A DNA stretch of 64,000 nt from Burkholderiales bacterium (GTDB lineage: Bacteria > Pseudomonadota > Gammaproteobacteria > Burkholderiales > Burkholderiaceae_C), in contig RXJQ01000001.1 of the NCBI GenBank assembly GCA_003963115.1, positions 45,676 to 109,675 of the forward strand. Reading direction: 5' to 3'. This document shows, piece by piece, positions 42,093 to 51,249 of the stretch (the first letter of the stretch is position 1; every line of letters starts with the position of its first letter). The notes beneath the pieces are model-generated. The model saw nothing but the letters and a program-made list of their open reading frames with translations. It was not told where the DNA came from and did no database searches. A program made the position numbers and the translations under genes.

Positions 42093-43892
42093 TCAGTCCG
42101 CATGGCGCACGAAAACGTACTTCCCTGGCGCGTCGCACAAGGCGGATAACTCGTCTATCTGACGACCCGGCGCGCTCACGGGAACCATTTGCTTTGCATG
42201 CTCAGCGAGCCATGCGTGCCATTGCGTCCACCACGATCCTTCATGTCTGGAGGCAACACTCAGCCAGTCTTGAGGTGTGAGCCAGGCGGCATCAGCCGAA
42301 GACGTGTGTACGCGGTAACTCCGATGAGCATGCCCAGGCTCGGAGAGGATGCCTGCGTTGTGTCCACCACTGGTCAGTACAAAGCTCAGTTCGGTTTCCG
42401 TCAGCCTGTGGAGCTTGTAAACGGATTGCCAAGGACTGACATGGTCTTTTTCGGTGCCGACAGCGAACAAGGGCATGCGCAAATCCATCAAGGACACGGC
42501 ATGGCCTTCGACCATGTAGCGGCTTTCAGCCAACTCATTTCTCACAAAGAGGCTGTTGAGGTATTCACTGTGCATGGTGGCTGGCATGCGTGTGACATCG
42601 GCATTCCACGCCATCAGGTCATTGGGGTGCTCGCGCTCGCCCATCAGGTACTCGCGTACGCCTCGGGACCACACCAGCTCTCTGGCGTGCAGGAACTGGA
42701 AGGAGCCTGCCATCTGCCTGCCGCTCAGGTAGCCCTTTTCCGCCATCAGGTCTTCCAGCCAGTTGATCTGAACCGGGTCGATCAGCACACCCATCTCTCC
42801 GGGCTCGGTGAAGTCCACCTGCGCAGCCAGCAAAGATACGGTCTTCAAGGCGGGCAATTGATCGGCATCCTGCACGCGCGTCGGCCTCGACAGGGCAGCT
42901 GCCGCGATGGCAAGCAGGGTGCCACCCAGGCAATAGCCGGCTGCGTGCACGTCCACGTCCGGAATCAGTCGTTTGATCGCGGCCAGCGCATCGAGTACAC
43001 CCATCTGCAGGTAATCGTCCATGCTCAACAAAGCGTCGCTGGCATCGGGGTTGCGCCAGGAAATGATGAACACGGTGTGACCTTGCGAGACCAGGTAGCG
43101 CACCATCGAGTTGTGCGGAGACAAATCGAGGATGTAGTACTTCATGATCCAGGAAGGAACAATCAGCAACGGCTCGGCATGGACCTCCTGCGTGCTCGGA
43201 GCATATTGAATCAACTCGATGAGGTGATTGCGGTAGACCACTTTGCCTGGTGTCACAGCAACGTCCCGTCCTGGAAGGTACTCAAGCTGCCGCTCGCTTG
43301 CCTTGGCGTCCTGGAGGCGACGCCAGTCTTCAAGCAGGTGCCTCGTACCGTTCAGGAGGTTCTGTCCACCAGACATCATCACCGTGCGCGCCACAACCGG
43401 ATTCAAGGCAGAGTTGCTGGGCGCGAGCATGTCCAGCATCTGCCCCGTGAAAAAGCCGACCATGTCGGCATGGTGCGGCAACATCCCGGGCAATCGGGCG
43501 GCATCGCGACACCAGCGGTCCCAGGACATGAAGCCACTGGCGAACATGCGGTATGGCCATTGGCGCCACTCGTTTGCAGCGAAGCGCGAATCAACGGACG
43601 CCGGGTCACTGGAGGGAGCACTCGACGCGTCGTCGACTGGTTGATCAAACAGCGCGGCACTCATGGCCTCCATGGCACGCTGTTGACCCGTGACGGCCAG
43701 CCACACATGCGTACCTGGTGAGGTCAGCAAATTCATGGCCCAATCACCGTAAGCAAGGGACAGAGCCACAGGCGATAGCCCTCCCGTCGCGTTGGCTGTA
43801 TGGGCATGCACTGTGCGGTTGAGCGCGATGGCACTCTCGCGCGCCAGCTTTTGCGGGTCATCTCGGTAGATATTCAGGGTGGCTTGCAACAT
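42093..43892 (-). CDS. phaC: Class I poly(3-hydroxyalkanoate) synthase PhaC
   Basis: 599 residues, the usual class I length. The triad is Cys321 in AAGYCLGGT (lipase-like box), Asp483 in TEKDHVSPW and His511 in SGGHNAGI, almost the positions of Ralstonia eutropha PhaC (319, 480, 508). VPSWIMKYYILDLSPHNS and the N-terminal FASGFMSWDRWCRDA match the family. It polymerises (R)-3-hydroxyacyl-CoA into granules. Upstream on the same strand lie thiolase, reductase and a MaoC-PTA fusion that would supply the monomer. The start codon context is weak (AGG eight bases upstream). Confidence 0.92.
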   Translation of the reverse strand: MLQATLNIYRDDPQKLARESAIALNRTVHAHTANATGGLSPVALSLAYGDWAMNLLTSPGTHVWLAVTGQQRAMEAMSAALFDQPVDDASSAPSSDPASVDSRFAANEWRQWPYRMFASGFMSWDRWCRDAARLPGMLPHHADMVGFFTGQMLDMLAPSNSALNPVVARTVMMSGGQNLLNGTRHLLEDWRRLQDAKASERQLEYLPGRDVAVTPGKVVYRNHLIELIQYAPSTQEVHAEPLLIVPSWIMKYYILDLSPHNSMVRYLVSQGHTVFIISWRNPDASDALLSMDDYLQMGVLDALAAIKRLIPDVDVHAAGYCLGGTLLAIAAAALSRPTRVQDADQLPALKTVSLLAAQVDFTEPGEMGVLIDPVQINWLEDLMAEKGYLSGRQMAGSFQFLHARELVWSRGVREYLMGEREHPNDLMAWNADVTRMPATMHSEYLNSLFVRNELAESRYMVEGHAVSLMDLRMPLFAVGTEKDHVSPWQSVYKLHRLTETELSFVLTSGGHNAGILSEPGHAHRSYRVHTSSADAAWLTPQDWLSVASRHEGSWWTQWHAWLAEHAKQMVPVSAPGRQIDELSALCDAPGKYVFVRHAD

Positions 43893-43936
43893 GACGGACC
43901 TAGGACTGTGAGTGACTGCTGGCGCTGAATGGCGCG

Positions 43937-45337
43937 CTACTTCGTTGATGCCACGAGCAAGGCGGCCAAGGCTGCTGAAGCCATGCGCGAGGCAGCGGTA
44001 TCTGCCCGGCTGGTGAGCGCAATGGGTATCCGCGCGCCAACGACCACGCCGCAACTTGCGGCCCCCGCGAGATATTCGAGTTGCTTGGCAAGCATGTTGC
44101 CGGCCTCCAGATCAGGTACAACCAGAACGTCAACGTCTCCAGCAACAGGAGACTTGATGCCTTTCACGTGTGCTGCCTCCGCAGAGATGGCGTTATCAAA
44201 GGCAAGCGGACCATCCAGTACCGCACCCACGATCTGGCCGCGGTCCGCCATCTTGCACAGCGCCGAAGCGTGAACGGTCGAAGCCATCTTGGGGGTGACC
44301 GTTTCCACTGCGGCCAGGATGGCCACCTTGGGCAGAGCCACCCCCAGTGCGTGGGCGACATCAATGGCATTGCGAATGATGTCGGCCTTGTCATCAAGGG
44401 TCGGTGCAATGTTGATGGCCGCATCGGTGATCAGCAGCGGCTTGGGATAAGTCGGAATATCGAAGCGAAAGACATGAGAAACACGCCGGCCGGTATGCAG
44501 CGCAGGGCGATTCAACACCTCGTGCATCACCTCATCGGTGTGCAGGCTGCCCTTCATCAGCATGCTCACATGGCCATCGGCAGCCATCTCCGCGCCTCTG
44601 TATGCCGCTGCATGGCTGTGCGGGACGTCTTCGATCTCGATGCCGCTCAGGCTGATGCCAGCAGCGTCTGCGATCGCCTCCAGCTTGCTTCGGGGCGCCA
44701 CCACGATCGGCGTGAACAGGCCTCGTCTTGCCGCCTCGATGGCACCAGACAACGACTGCTCATCACAAGGATGAATGACAGCACACTTTGGCCGCTCATG
44801 CTCCGCAAACGCCAGGCCACCGACCCAGCTATCGAGCCGGCTCATGGGATCAAACATATGTAGCTCGGGTAGCGGTGTGCGAGGGCGTATCACCTTCTCC
44901 GTGGGAGCCAGCACACGTGCTTGACCACCGAGCGTCAGCTCGCCCGTCTGGTTGCGGACTTCGCAGGACAGTGTCACATGCTTCTTGGCTTCATCCCTCG
45001 CAATGACGGTGACGACCACACTCAGGGTGTCACCCACTCGAACAGGGCGACGAAATTGCAGCGTCTGCTCCAGATAGACAGTGCCAGGGCCAGGAAAGAA
45101 CGTGCCTAGCAAGCTGGAAATCAATGCGCCACCCCACATGCCGTGCGCAATGAGTCCATGGAAGATGCTGCCCTTTGCAAAGGCTTCATCGATGTGAGTC
45201 GGATTCACATCGCCGGAAAGGGCAGCGAAGGCCCGAACGTCTGCCAGCGTCAACTGGCGCACCAGGCGGCCAGATCGGCCCAGATGCAATTCGTCGAACG
45301 TGACGTTTTCGACCATGGTTTCCGATGTGGCGTTCAT
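43937..45337 (-). CDS. Bifunctional MaoC-like enoyl-CoA hydratase / phosphate acyltransferase
   Basis: 466 residues in two domains. Residues 1-150 form a MaoC-like hot-dog hydratase with the catalytic ALSGDVNPTHIDEAFA (Asp and His) and FHGLIAHGMWGGALIS. Residues ~165-460 form a PTA/PTB phosphate acetyl/butyryltransferase (AHALGVALPKVAILAAVETVTPKM in pieces, GAVLDGPLAFDNAIS, DVDVLVVPDLEAGNMLAKQLEYL). Such fusions are known in Burkholderiales. Here it could interconvert enoyl/3-hydroxyacyl-CoA and acyl phosphate, linking PHA turnover to energy recovery (inference). Nine bases separate it from the reductase gene. Confidence 0.9.
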   Translation of the reverse strand: MNATSETMVENVTFDELHLGRSGRLVRQLTLADVRAFAALSGDVNPTHIDEAFAKGSIFHGLIAHGMWGGALISSLLGTFFPGPGTVYLEQTLQFRRPVRVGDTLSVVVTVIARDEAKKHVTLSCEVRNQTGELTLGGQARVLAPTEKVIRPRTPLPELHMFDPMSRLDSWVGGLAFAEHERPKCAVIHPCDEQSLSGAIEAARRGLFTPIVVAPRSKLEAIADAAGISLSGIEIEDVPHSHAAAYRGAEMAADGHVSMLMKGSLHTDEVMHEVLNRPALHTGRRVSHVFRFDIPTYPKPLLITDAAINIAPTLDDKADIIRNAIDVAHALGVALPKVAILAAVETVTPKMASTVHASALCKMADRGQIVGAVLDGPLAFDNAISAEAAHVKGIKSPVAGDVDVLVVPDLEAGNMLAKQLEYLAGAASCGVVVGARIPIALTSRADTAASRMASAALAALLVASTK

Positions 45338-45346
45338 GGACCGACC

Positions 45347-46141
45347 TTATTTGGCAATGCCACGCGGATAGCACAGGCCGCCCGTGATCTCGATGGTGGT
45401 GGCATTGAGCGCCTCGTTGCTCACGCAATGCGCAATCAGGTCTGCGATTTCCTGTGGCTCGATCAGACGGTCAATGTGCACGTCTTCCAGAATCGTGTGA
45501 AGCGCGGCCTGGTTCATGCCGGTCAGCATGGGCGTGGCCGTGTAGCCTGGCGCGATGCCGACGCATCGGATGTGCCGGATCCCTCGCAGAAGAAACTCGC
45601 CCACGATGATCTTGGGCATCATGGCCACCGCAGCCTTGGCCGATGCATAGTTCAGCTGCCCGACCTGTCCCACCTTGTTGACGGACGAAATGGGCACCAG
45701 CAAACCATCCCAACCGCCATTGACCATGGCTTCGGCTGCATCGCGCAGCGTCAGGAAGCTGCCGGTCAGGTCGATGTCGATGACGGGCTGCCACTTGTCC
45801 AGGCCCATCTTCTTGGAGACCTTGCCCGTCTCCTTGTCGAGCGACAACATGGTGCCATCGCGGATGATGCCCGCACACGATACGGCGATGTTCAGCTTAC
45901 CGAAGGCCTCTACGGTGCCTTGAACGAATCGAGCGGTCTCGGCTTCACTGGTCACATTGGCCTGGATGCCAATGGCCTGTCCCCCCATTTCCTTGATGTC
46001 GGCCACGACGCGATCAATGTCTGCCTGCATCAAGTCGACCACTGCGACCTTGGCACCTTGTCTGGCAAACAGCTTGGCAACCGCTTCACCAATGCCCTTG
46101 CCGCCGCCCGTGATCAGCGCAACGCTATCCTGGATATTCAT
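45347..46141 (-). CDS. SDR, probable 3-oxoacyl-CoA (acetoacetyl-CoA) reductase
   Basis: 264-residue SDR: ITGGGKGIGEA cofactor loop, SCAGI (a variant of NNAG), catalytic YASAK, and VGIAPGYTATPM. Its place between the thiolase and the hydratase/PhaC genes suggests it makes 3-hydroxyacyl-CoA for PhaC, like PhaB; the assignment rests on context. AGGA six bases upstream supports ATG 46141. Confidence 0.85.
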   Translation of the reverse strand: MNIQDSVALITGGGKGIGEAVAKLFARQGAKVAVVDLMQADIDRVVADIKEMGGQAIGIQANVTSEAETARFVQGTVEAFGKLNIAVSCAGIIRDGTMLSLDKETGKVSKKMGLDKWQPVIDIDLTGSFLTLRDAAEAMVNGGWDGLLVPISSVNKVGQVGQLNYASAKAAVAMMPKIIVGEFLLRGIRHIRCVGIAPGYTATPMLTGMNQAALHTILEDVHIDRLIEPQEIADLIAHCVSNEALNATTIEITGGLCYPRGIAK

Positions 46142-46171
46142 GACTTGTCCTGACAGTAGCTTGTTGAAATA

Positions 46172-46486
46172 TCAATCCTTGTGGAACGAGGCGCTGTCCT
46201 GGTTCCAGTTGATGAAGTTGGGGTGCGCCACATTCGGCCCGACGATCTTCAGATCCCCGACCAGCGCGGGGTGAGCCACATCGGGCCCCACCACCTTGAT
46301 GCCAACGGGATGGATGATCTGGACCAGGGATCGTGCCCGCGTCAGGGCGTCGTCTGGCGACAATCCTGTGAACAGACCGACACCCACCAGCGCTTGATTC
46401 CCGTCGGCCACAGTCCGTGCAATGTCCCAACCGTCACCGTTCGCCGTGAGCGAAAAAAGTTGATCGTTGTATATGAAGCTTGTCAT
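46172..46486 (-). CDS. Hypothetical 104-aa protein in PHA operon
   Basis: Soluble, no signal peptide. The C-terminal half contains an internal near-repeat: VVGPDVAHPALVGDL followed by IVGPNVAHPNFINW. I do not recognise the family. AGGAG six bases before ATG 46486 and tight spacing (22 bases after thiolase, 30 before the reductase) support it as a real operon member. It could be a granule-associated or scaffold protein, but nothing in the sequence shows this. Confidence 0.7.
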   Translation of the reverse strand: MTSFIYNDQLFSLTANGDGWDIARTVADGNQALVGVGLFTGLSPDDALTRARSLVQIIHPVGIKVVGPDVAHPALVGDLKIVGPNVAHPNFINWNQDSASFHKD

Positions 46487-46508
46487 CCTCGGCTCCTGTC
46501 TGTGCGAC

Positions 46509-47750
46509 TCACAGCTTGCGCAATACGGTGACGCAGTTGGTCACGGCTGAGCCACCCACATTGAATGCGACGCCAATGTCGGCCTTGCGTGCGGACACGC
46601 CGATGGGCTCGCCGATCAACTGCTTGTAGATCAGTGTGTGCATGGAAGCGCCCGTGGCACCCACCGGATGGCCCTTGGCCTTCAAGCCGCCCGAGAGGTT
46701 GATGGCGACGCGGTCATCACGGGTGAAGCGCCCGTCCAGGTAGTCATAGCCTGCACGCCCGTCTTCCGACAGCCCCAGGGCCTCGGCCGACATGATCTGG
46801 TTGATGGTGAAGCAGTCATGCACTTCAGCCAGATCGATGTCGCCGGGCGTGATCCCCGCTTCCTTGTAGGCCTTGGCTGCAGCGTCTTTACCCGCCATCA
46901 GTTCGTACATATTTGGGCGCACGTTCTCAGGCAGGCGTTCCACCGAATGACCTATACCGGCGATCTCCACTGCACGACGCTTGTCTGGAACGTTGGCAGT
47001 CTGCGTGATCACCAACGCCGCAGCGCCATCGGACACCAGCGAGCAATCATGCAGGCGTAAGGGCGGTGCGATGACCATGTTCTTGCTGCGGCCGCGCTCG
47101 TCGAGCTCGTTGAGCTTCATGATCTCGGCCACGGTTTGCGGTCCGTTGCGCACATGCGCGAGCGGGTTCTCGGCACCATGGCGATAAGCCAGCGCCCCCA
47201 CCGTCCACAGCATCTGCTCCAGTTCGCTGTCCGAGATGCGGTGATGCGCCTGATAGCCCTTTGCGTACTCGGCAAACAGCATGGGAAAGCTCCACCCCTT
47301 CGAGCCTTCGCTGGGCCAGTGCGAACAGCACGACAGCACATGCGTCATCTGCGGTGTGGGCAAGAGGTTCATCTTCTCGACGCCAATCACCAGAACGTGG
47401 CGTGCACGCCCGGCCTCAATCGCATAGACCGCGTCGTACAGCGCCACCGATGACGAAGCACATGCGCATTCGCATCGCGTCATGGGCTTGAAGCGCAAAG
47501 CCGGGTCGATCTCGGCCGCGATGGGGGCCACATGCTCCTGGTTGACGAAGGAAGCAGGAGAGCATGAGCCGACATAGATGGCATCGATATCCTTGCCGAC
47601 CAGACCCGCATCGGCCATGGCACCTCGTCCTGCCTCGATCAACAAGTCGTAATAGGTTTTCGTGTCTGTCATCAGGCCGGTTGCCTTGTCCTTGTGGACG
47701 AAAGCACCGAATGCCGTGTTGTATGCACCAATGATGCTCGCTCTGCTCAT
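46509..47750 (-). CDS. Thiolase family acetyl-CoA acyltransferase
   Basis: 413 residues. Thiolase signatures: nucleophilic Cys97 in CECACASSSVAL, His in AEVHDCFTINQ, and GGLKAKGHPVGATG near the C-terminus. The HDCFT variant places it in the SCP-x/lipid-transfer-like thiolase group rather than the classical PhaA group, so longer or branched acyl-CoAs may be substrates. GAGG seven bases before ATG 47750 marks the first gene of the operon thiolase - 104-aa protein - reductase - MaoC/PTA - phaC - DUF3562. Confidence 0.9.
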   Translation of the reverse strand: MSRASIIGAYNTAFGAFVHKDKATGLMTDTKTYYDLLIEAGRGAMADAGLVGKDIDAIYVGSCSPASFVNQEHVAPIAAEIDPALRFKPMTRCECACASSSVALYDAVYAIEAGRARHVLVIGVEKMNLLPTPQMTHVLSCCSHWPSEGSKGWSFPMLFAEYAKGYQAHHRISDSELEQMLWTVGALAYRHGAENPLAHVRNGPQTVAEIMKLNELDERGRSKNMVIAPPLRLHDCSLVSDGAAALVITQTANVPDKRRAVEIAGIGHSVERLPENVRPNMYELMAGKDAAAKAYKEAGITPGDIDLAEVHDCFTINQIMSAEALGLSEDGRAGYDYLDGRFTRDDRVAINLSGGLKAKGHPVGATGASMHTLIYKQLIGEPIGVSARKADIGVAFNVGGSAVTNCVTVLRKL

Positions 47751-48180
47751 TTGCTCACCTCAAGCGATGGTGGATCGGCGAATGCCGAACCGTCTTGCGG
47801 CAGCTTGGAATCACCAATCCTTTCTTTTGATGACAACTCGCGATGAACGAGCGAGTTCCTAAGTCTTGTACATGGCATTCACCGGCTTTCAGGCCCGCCG
47901 GTATCCGAGTTGAATCCTGGGCTTAAGCCTTCTCATGCACTGATATGGAGATTCAGCGCTCTGAAAGCGGCCCGAGCATGAGCCCAAAGGCGTAGTCGTT
48001 GTCATGTTTGCATGAAACCATGAGCTGATCAGTTCATGCTGTCAGAAGCACTTTTCTGCATCACTCATGCCTTTTGATGTGCCTCAAGTTATTCGCACCT
48101 TGCCGCCTTGATGCTTCGCTTCGTTTGCAAAGCGCTGCATATCGGCTGCAGCGACAACCAATCGTTTGAAGGAGCGCCGC
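47751..48180. other. 430-base intergenic region between thiolase and ExbB-fusion genes
   Basis: No plausible gene on either strand. It is divergent between the PHA operon and the TonB/ExbB/ExbD operon, so it should hold both promoters. The one clear structure is the palindrome at 48019-48038. Confidence 0.6.
48019..48038. promoter_or_regulatory. 20-bp palindrome upstream of the ExbB-fusion operon
   Basis: CATGAGCTGATCAGTTCATG pairs at 9 of 10 positions. It is centred about 150 bases before the ExbB-fusion start and is a candidate operator; no regulator gene is adjacent. Confidence 0.45.
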
Positions 48181-50013
48181 ATGTCGAGCGTGAAGCCAGT
48201 TCAATCTCGTACCCGGCCATGGGCCATTTTTCAACGCGCCATGTGGGGAATGCTGCTTTGCTTGCCGCTGATGGCGCATGCATGGTGGAACACCGAGTGG
48301 TCTTATCGCAAGAAGATCTCGCTGGATGGCGCCGAGACGCCCGCATTGGGTGGCCCTGCTCAGCAGGTATTGGTGCCGATTCGACTTCATGCCGGCAACT
48401 TTCCCTTCCTCGATGCACAGCAGACCGGTGGCGACCTGCGTTTCGTGGCCGATGATGACAAGACACCGCTGAACTTCCATATCGAACAGTTCGATCCTGT
48501 CAACGAGATCGCCATCATCTGGGTACAGGTGCCGGCAGTGGGCGCCAAAGATGCGGGCGTCTACATGTATTTCGGCAACCCCGACGCACAAGCGGCAGCC
48601 AGCGCCAAGGCCAGTTTCGATCCGCATACCGTGGCCGCGTTTCACTTCGCCGACAAGGATGGCATGCCACACGATGCGACGGGCTATGGCAACAACGTCA
48701 CCGTCTCTTCAGGCAAGCTGGGTGGCGACGGGGCCATCGGCTTTGGTCTTGCCCTGCAGCCGACACAGACGATGCGCGTCGCGGGCTCGCCCTCCCTGGC
48801 CACGCCATCCGGCACGGGCCTGACCGTCAACCTGTGGGTCAAGCCCACAGAAGCAGCAGCGAAAGGAACCTTGCTCACGCGTGATGAGGACGGCAAGAGG
48901 CTGGTGTTGGGCCTTGAAGCAGGGCGCCCCTATCTGATGGTCACCAACGGCACCCAGAGCGCACGCATCAGCGCAGACAAGCCCGTTGATGGCGCCAGCT
49001 GGCATCACCTGTCTTTCACGCTGGGTGACAGCGCGCACCTGTTTGTAGATGGACAGGAGGTCGCGACCGGCACCATGCGCCTGCCGGAGTTCAAGGGCGA
49101 CCTGCTGTTTGGCGCGGATGCATCCGGTACAGGGGGCCTGGCCGGCGAGATCGACGAGGTACAGATATCCAACATGATGAGGCCACCTGAATGGCTGCGC
49201 GCGGCAGCCATCGGTCAGCATCCCCAGAGCAAGCTGGCCCAGTATGGTGGGGACGAAAGCGGAGGCGGCAGCGAATATGGCGCTGTGCTACGCACCTTGT
49301 TCAACGCCGTGAGCCTGGACGGTTGGATCGTGATCTGCCTCATCGGCCTATTGGGACTGATCAGCGTGGAGGTCATGGTAGTCAAGATGCGCATGATCGG
49401 TCGCGTCAAACGTCAGAACGACGGCTTTCTGGCCTTGTTCAGAGATGGCGCCACCCCCCTTGCCCGCATGGAACTGGATGCTGCCAAGGAACAGGCGGCA
49501 ACATGGTCAGAATCACCTCTGTTCCACCTCTTCGATCGAGGGGTGAGCGAGGTCTTCAACGTTCGCCAATTGACGGGCGGTGAACTGACACCTCAGGCGC
49601 TGGAAGTGGTGCGTGCAGGCCTGGATGCGACCATCGTGGAAGAGTCGCACCGGCTCAATGGCCGCCTCGTGTTCCTCACGCTGTCGGTGTCGGGCGCGCC
49701 GTTCCTGGGCCTGCTCGGTACGGTTGTCGGCATCATGATCACTTTTGCCAGCATCGCCATGGCGGGCGATGTGAACGTCAACACCATTGCACCGGGCGTG
49801 GCGGCTGCGCTGACCGCCACGGTGTCCGGCCTGATGGTGGCCATCCCCGTCCTGTTCGGCTACAACTACCTTGCCTCGCAGATCGGTGAACTCACAGCCG
49901 ACATGGAAGTGTTCGCCAACGAATTGCTCGGCAAGTTGGCATTGCGCTCCTCGCTGGCCAAGACCACATCAGGCGACGCGGCTGTCGAGGCCGTGCAAGC
50001 CAAAGCAGCCTGA
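48181..50013 (+). CDS. DUF2341-LamG-ExbB fusion (MotA/TolQ/ExbB proton channel with periplasmic head)
   Basis: 610 residues. A signal/anchor helix at about 18-34 precedes a DUF2341 domain (WWNTEWSYRKKISLDG, ~35-140, containing YMYFGNP) and a LamG/concanavalin-like domain (~150-335: LTVNLWVKPTE, SWHHLSFTL, AGEIDEVQIS). A transmembrane helix at 381-401 leads into an ExbB-type channel: helices ~495-525 (APFLGLLGTVVGIMITF) and ~538-563 (GVAAALTATVSGLMVAIPVLF). The head may bind glycan or protein outside the membrane while the tail powers TonB; this is inference. AAGGAG before ATG 48181 fixes the start. Upstream of exbD- and tonB-like genes. Confidence 0.9.
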   Translation: MSSVKPVQSRTRPWAIFQRAMWGMLLCLPLMAHAWWNTEWSYRKKISLDGAETPALGGPAQQVLVPIRLHAGNFPFLDAQQTGGDLRFVADDDKTPLNFHIEQFDPVNEIAIIWVQVPAVGAKDAGVYMYFGNPDAQAAASAKASFDPHTVAAFHFADKDGMPHDATGYGNNVTVSSGKLGGDGAIGFGLALQPTQTMRVAGSPSLATPSGTGLTVNLWVKPTEAAAKGTLLTRDEDGKRLVLGLEAGRPYLMVTNGTQSARISADKPVDGASWHHLSFTLGDSAHLFVDGQEVATGTMRLPEFKGDLLFGADASGTGGLAGEIDEVQISNMMRPPEWLRAAAIGQHPQSKLAQYGGDESGGGSEYGAVLRTLFNAVSLDGWIVICLIGLLGLISVEVMVVKMRMIGRVKRQNDGFLALFRDGATPLARMELDAAKEQAATWSESPLFHLFDRGVSEVFNVRQLTGGELTPQALEVVRAGLDATIVEESHRLNGRLVFLTLSVSGAPFLGLLGTVVGIMITFASIAMAGDVNVNTIAPGVAAALTATVSGLMVAIPVLFGYNYLASQIGELTADMEVFANELLGKLALRSSLAKTTSGDAAVEAVQAKAA

Positions 50014-50027
50014 TCGGGAGTCGCATC

Positions 50028-50432
50028 ATGAGACTCAAGACCCAATTTAAGCTGTACGACGAGCTCAACCTCACGCCGCTGATGGATCTGGCGTGGACCT
50101 TGCTGATCGTGTTCGTGATCATGGCCACGGCCACTGTGCAAGGCATCTCGGTGAACCTGCCCAAGGCCGGCGCGTCTCCGAGCATGGGCAAGCCCAAGAC
50201 CAAGGCGGTAACCGTCACCTCGGATGGCCGCATCTACCTCGATACGGCCCTGGTCAGCCTGGGCGAACTGGAGATGCGTCTGCGACAGTACAAGGCCGCC
50301 GATCCCGAGTTGCCTGTCGTCGTCAAAGGCGACGCTAGCGTGCAATACCACAAGGTCATTGAGGTGCTCGACGTCATGAAGCGCCTGCAGATTGCCCAGC
50401 TGGGTCTTGTCACCGATCGACTGGTCAAGTGA
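50028..50432 (+). CDS. exbD: ExbD/TolR biopolymer transport protein
   Basis: 134 residues: short cytoplasmic N-terminus, one transmembrane helix with the essential aspartate (Asp20 in LTPLMDLAWTLLIVFVIM) and a periplasmic domain (KAVTVTSDGRIYLDTALVSLGEL, VVVKGDASVQYHKVIEVLDVMK). It is the partner of the ExbB fusion 14 bases upstream. Confidence 0.93.
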   Translation: MRLKTQFKLYDELNLTPLMDLAWTLLIVFVIMATATVQGISVNLPKAGASPSMGKPKTKAVTVTSDGRIYLDTALVSLGELEMRLRQYKAADPELPVVVKGDASVQYHKVIEVLDVMKRLQIAQLGLVTDRLVK

Positions 50433-50439
50433 GCTCGCC

Positions 50440-51201
50440 ATGCACACCAGCCTCAGCGTGTCACTGCCGCACCGACCCCGAAGAGGCCACGAGCCACTGC
50501 ATACCATGCGCGCATGGATGGTCCGTGTGCTGGTGCTGGCCCTCGCGGTGGGCGCGGGCCTGTATGCGCGCCGCCATCTGATCGGTGACAACGCGCACCC
50601 CTACAACCGGGTTCAGCGCATTGCACTGGTCAACCCGCAACGTGCCATCCCGCCCAAGGAAGAAAAGCCAAAGGAAGAACCGCCCAAGGAACTTGATGTT
50701 CAGAAGCCGCAACTCAATCTCAATGAGCCAGCCGAAGCGGCGCCACCGGGCGAGAAGCCCCACGACGATCAACTGGGCGTTGATGCCGATGGGGAAGGTG
50801 CAGGCGATGGATTCGGTCTGGTGTCCAAGCGGGGCGGCCGCGACATCACCACATTGGGCTCAGGTGGCGTGGGTGGCGACGGAACAGGTGTGTCATCCGG
50901 CGCCAGTCGATTCAACTTTACAGCTTATGGAGGACTCGTCCGCCAGCGCCTGCAGAACGAACTGGCAACGATAGATGACTTGCGCGAACAGGACTATGTC
51001 GCCATGGTGTGGATATGGATAGATACACGCGGGCGGATCGAGCGCGTCGAGCTGCCCAACGGCAGTGGCTACACGCAAATCGATACGGCCTTGCGCAATG
51101 CCTTTGCGAAGATGCCCACGTTACCCGAGCCCCCCACTGGTTTGCCTCAGCCCCTGCGCTTGAGGATCACATCCAGAAACCTCGACGCACAGCGGCGCTA
51201 G
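50440..51201 (+). CDS. TonB-like energy transducer
   Basis: 253 residues: cytoplasmic N-terminus, one helix (VRVLVLALAVGAGLYA), a Lys/Pro/Glu-rich spacer (PPKEEKPKEEPPKE), a Gly-rich linker, and a C-terminal TonB-like domain (VWIWIDTRGRIERVELPNGSGY, QPLRLRIT). The spacer and order match TonB; the HPXXR-type details of the anchor are not clear. Seven bases behind exbD. No TonB-dependent receptor gene is in the window. Confidence 0.85.
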   Translation: MHTSLSVSLPHRPRRGHEPLHTMRAWMVRVLVLALAVGAGLYARRHLIGDNAHPYNRVQRIALVNPQRAIPPKEEKPKEEPPKELDVQKPQLNLNEPAEAAPPGEKPHDDQLGVDADGEGAGDGFGLVSKRGGRDITTLGSGGVGGDGTGVSSGASRFNFTAYGGLVRQRLQNELATIDDLREQDYVAMVWIWIDTRGRIERVELPNGSGYTQIDTALRNAFAKMPTLPEPPTGLPQPLRLRITSRNLDAQRR

Positions 51202-51249
51202 CCACCCATGCACGGGATATCAGACGATCGCCACAACGAAAGGCCTTCC

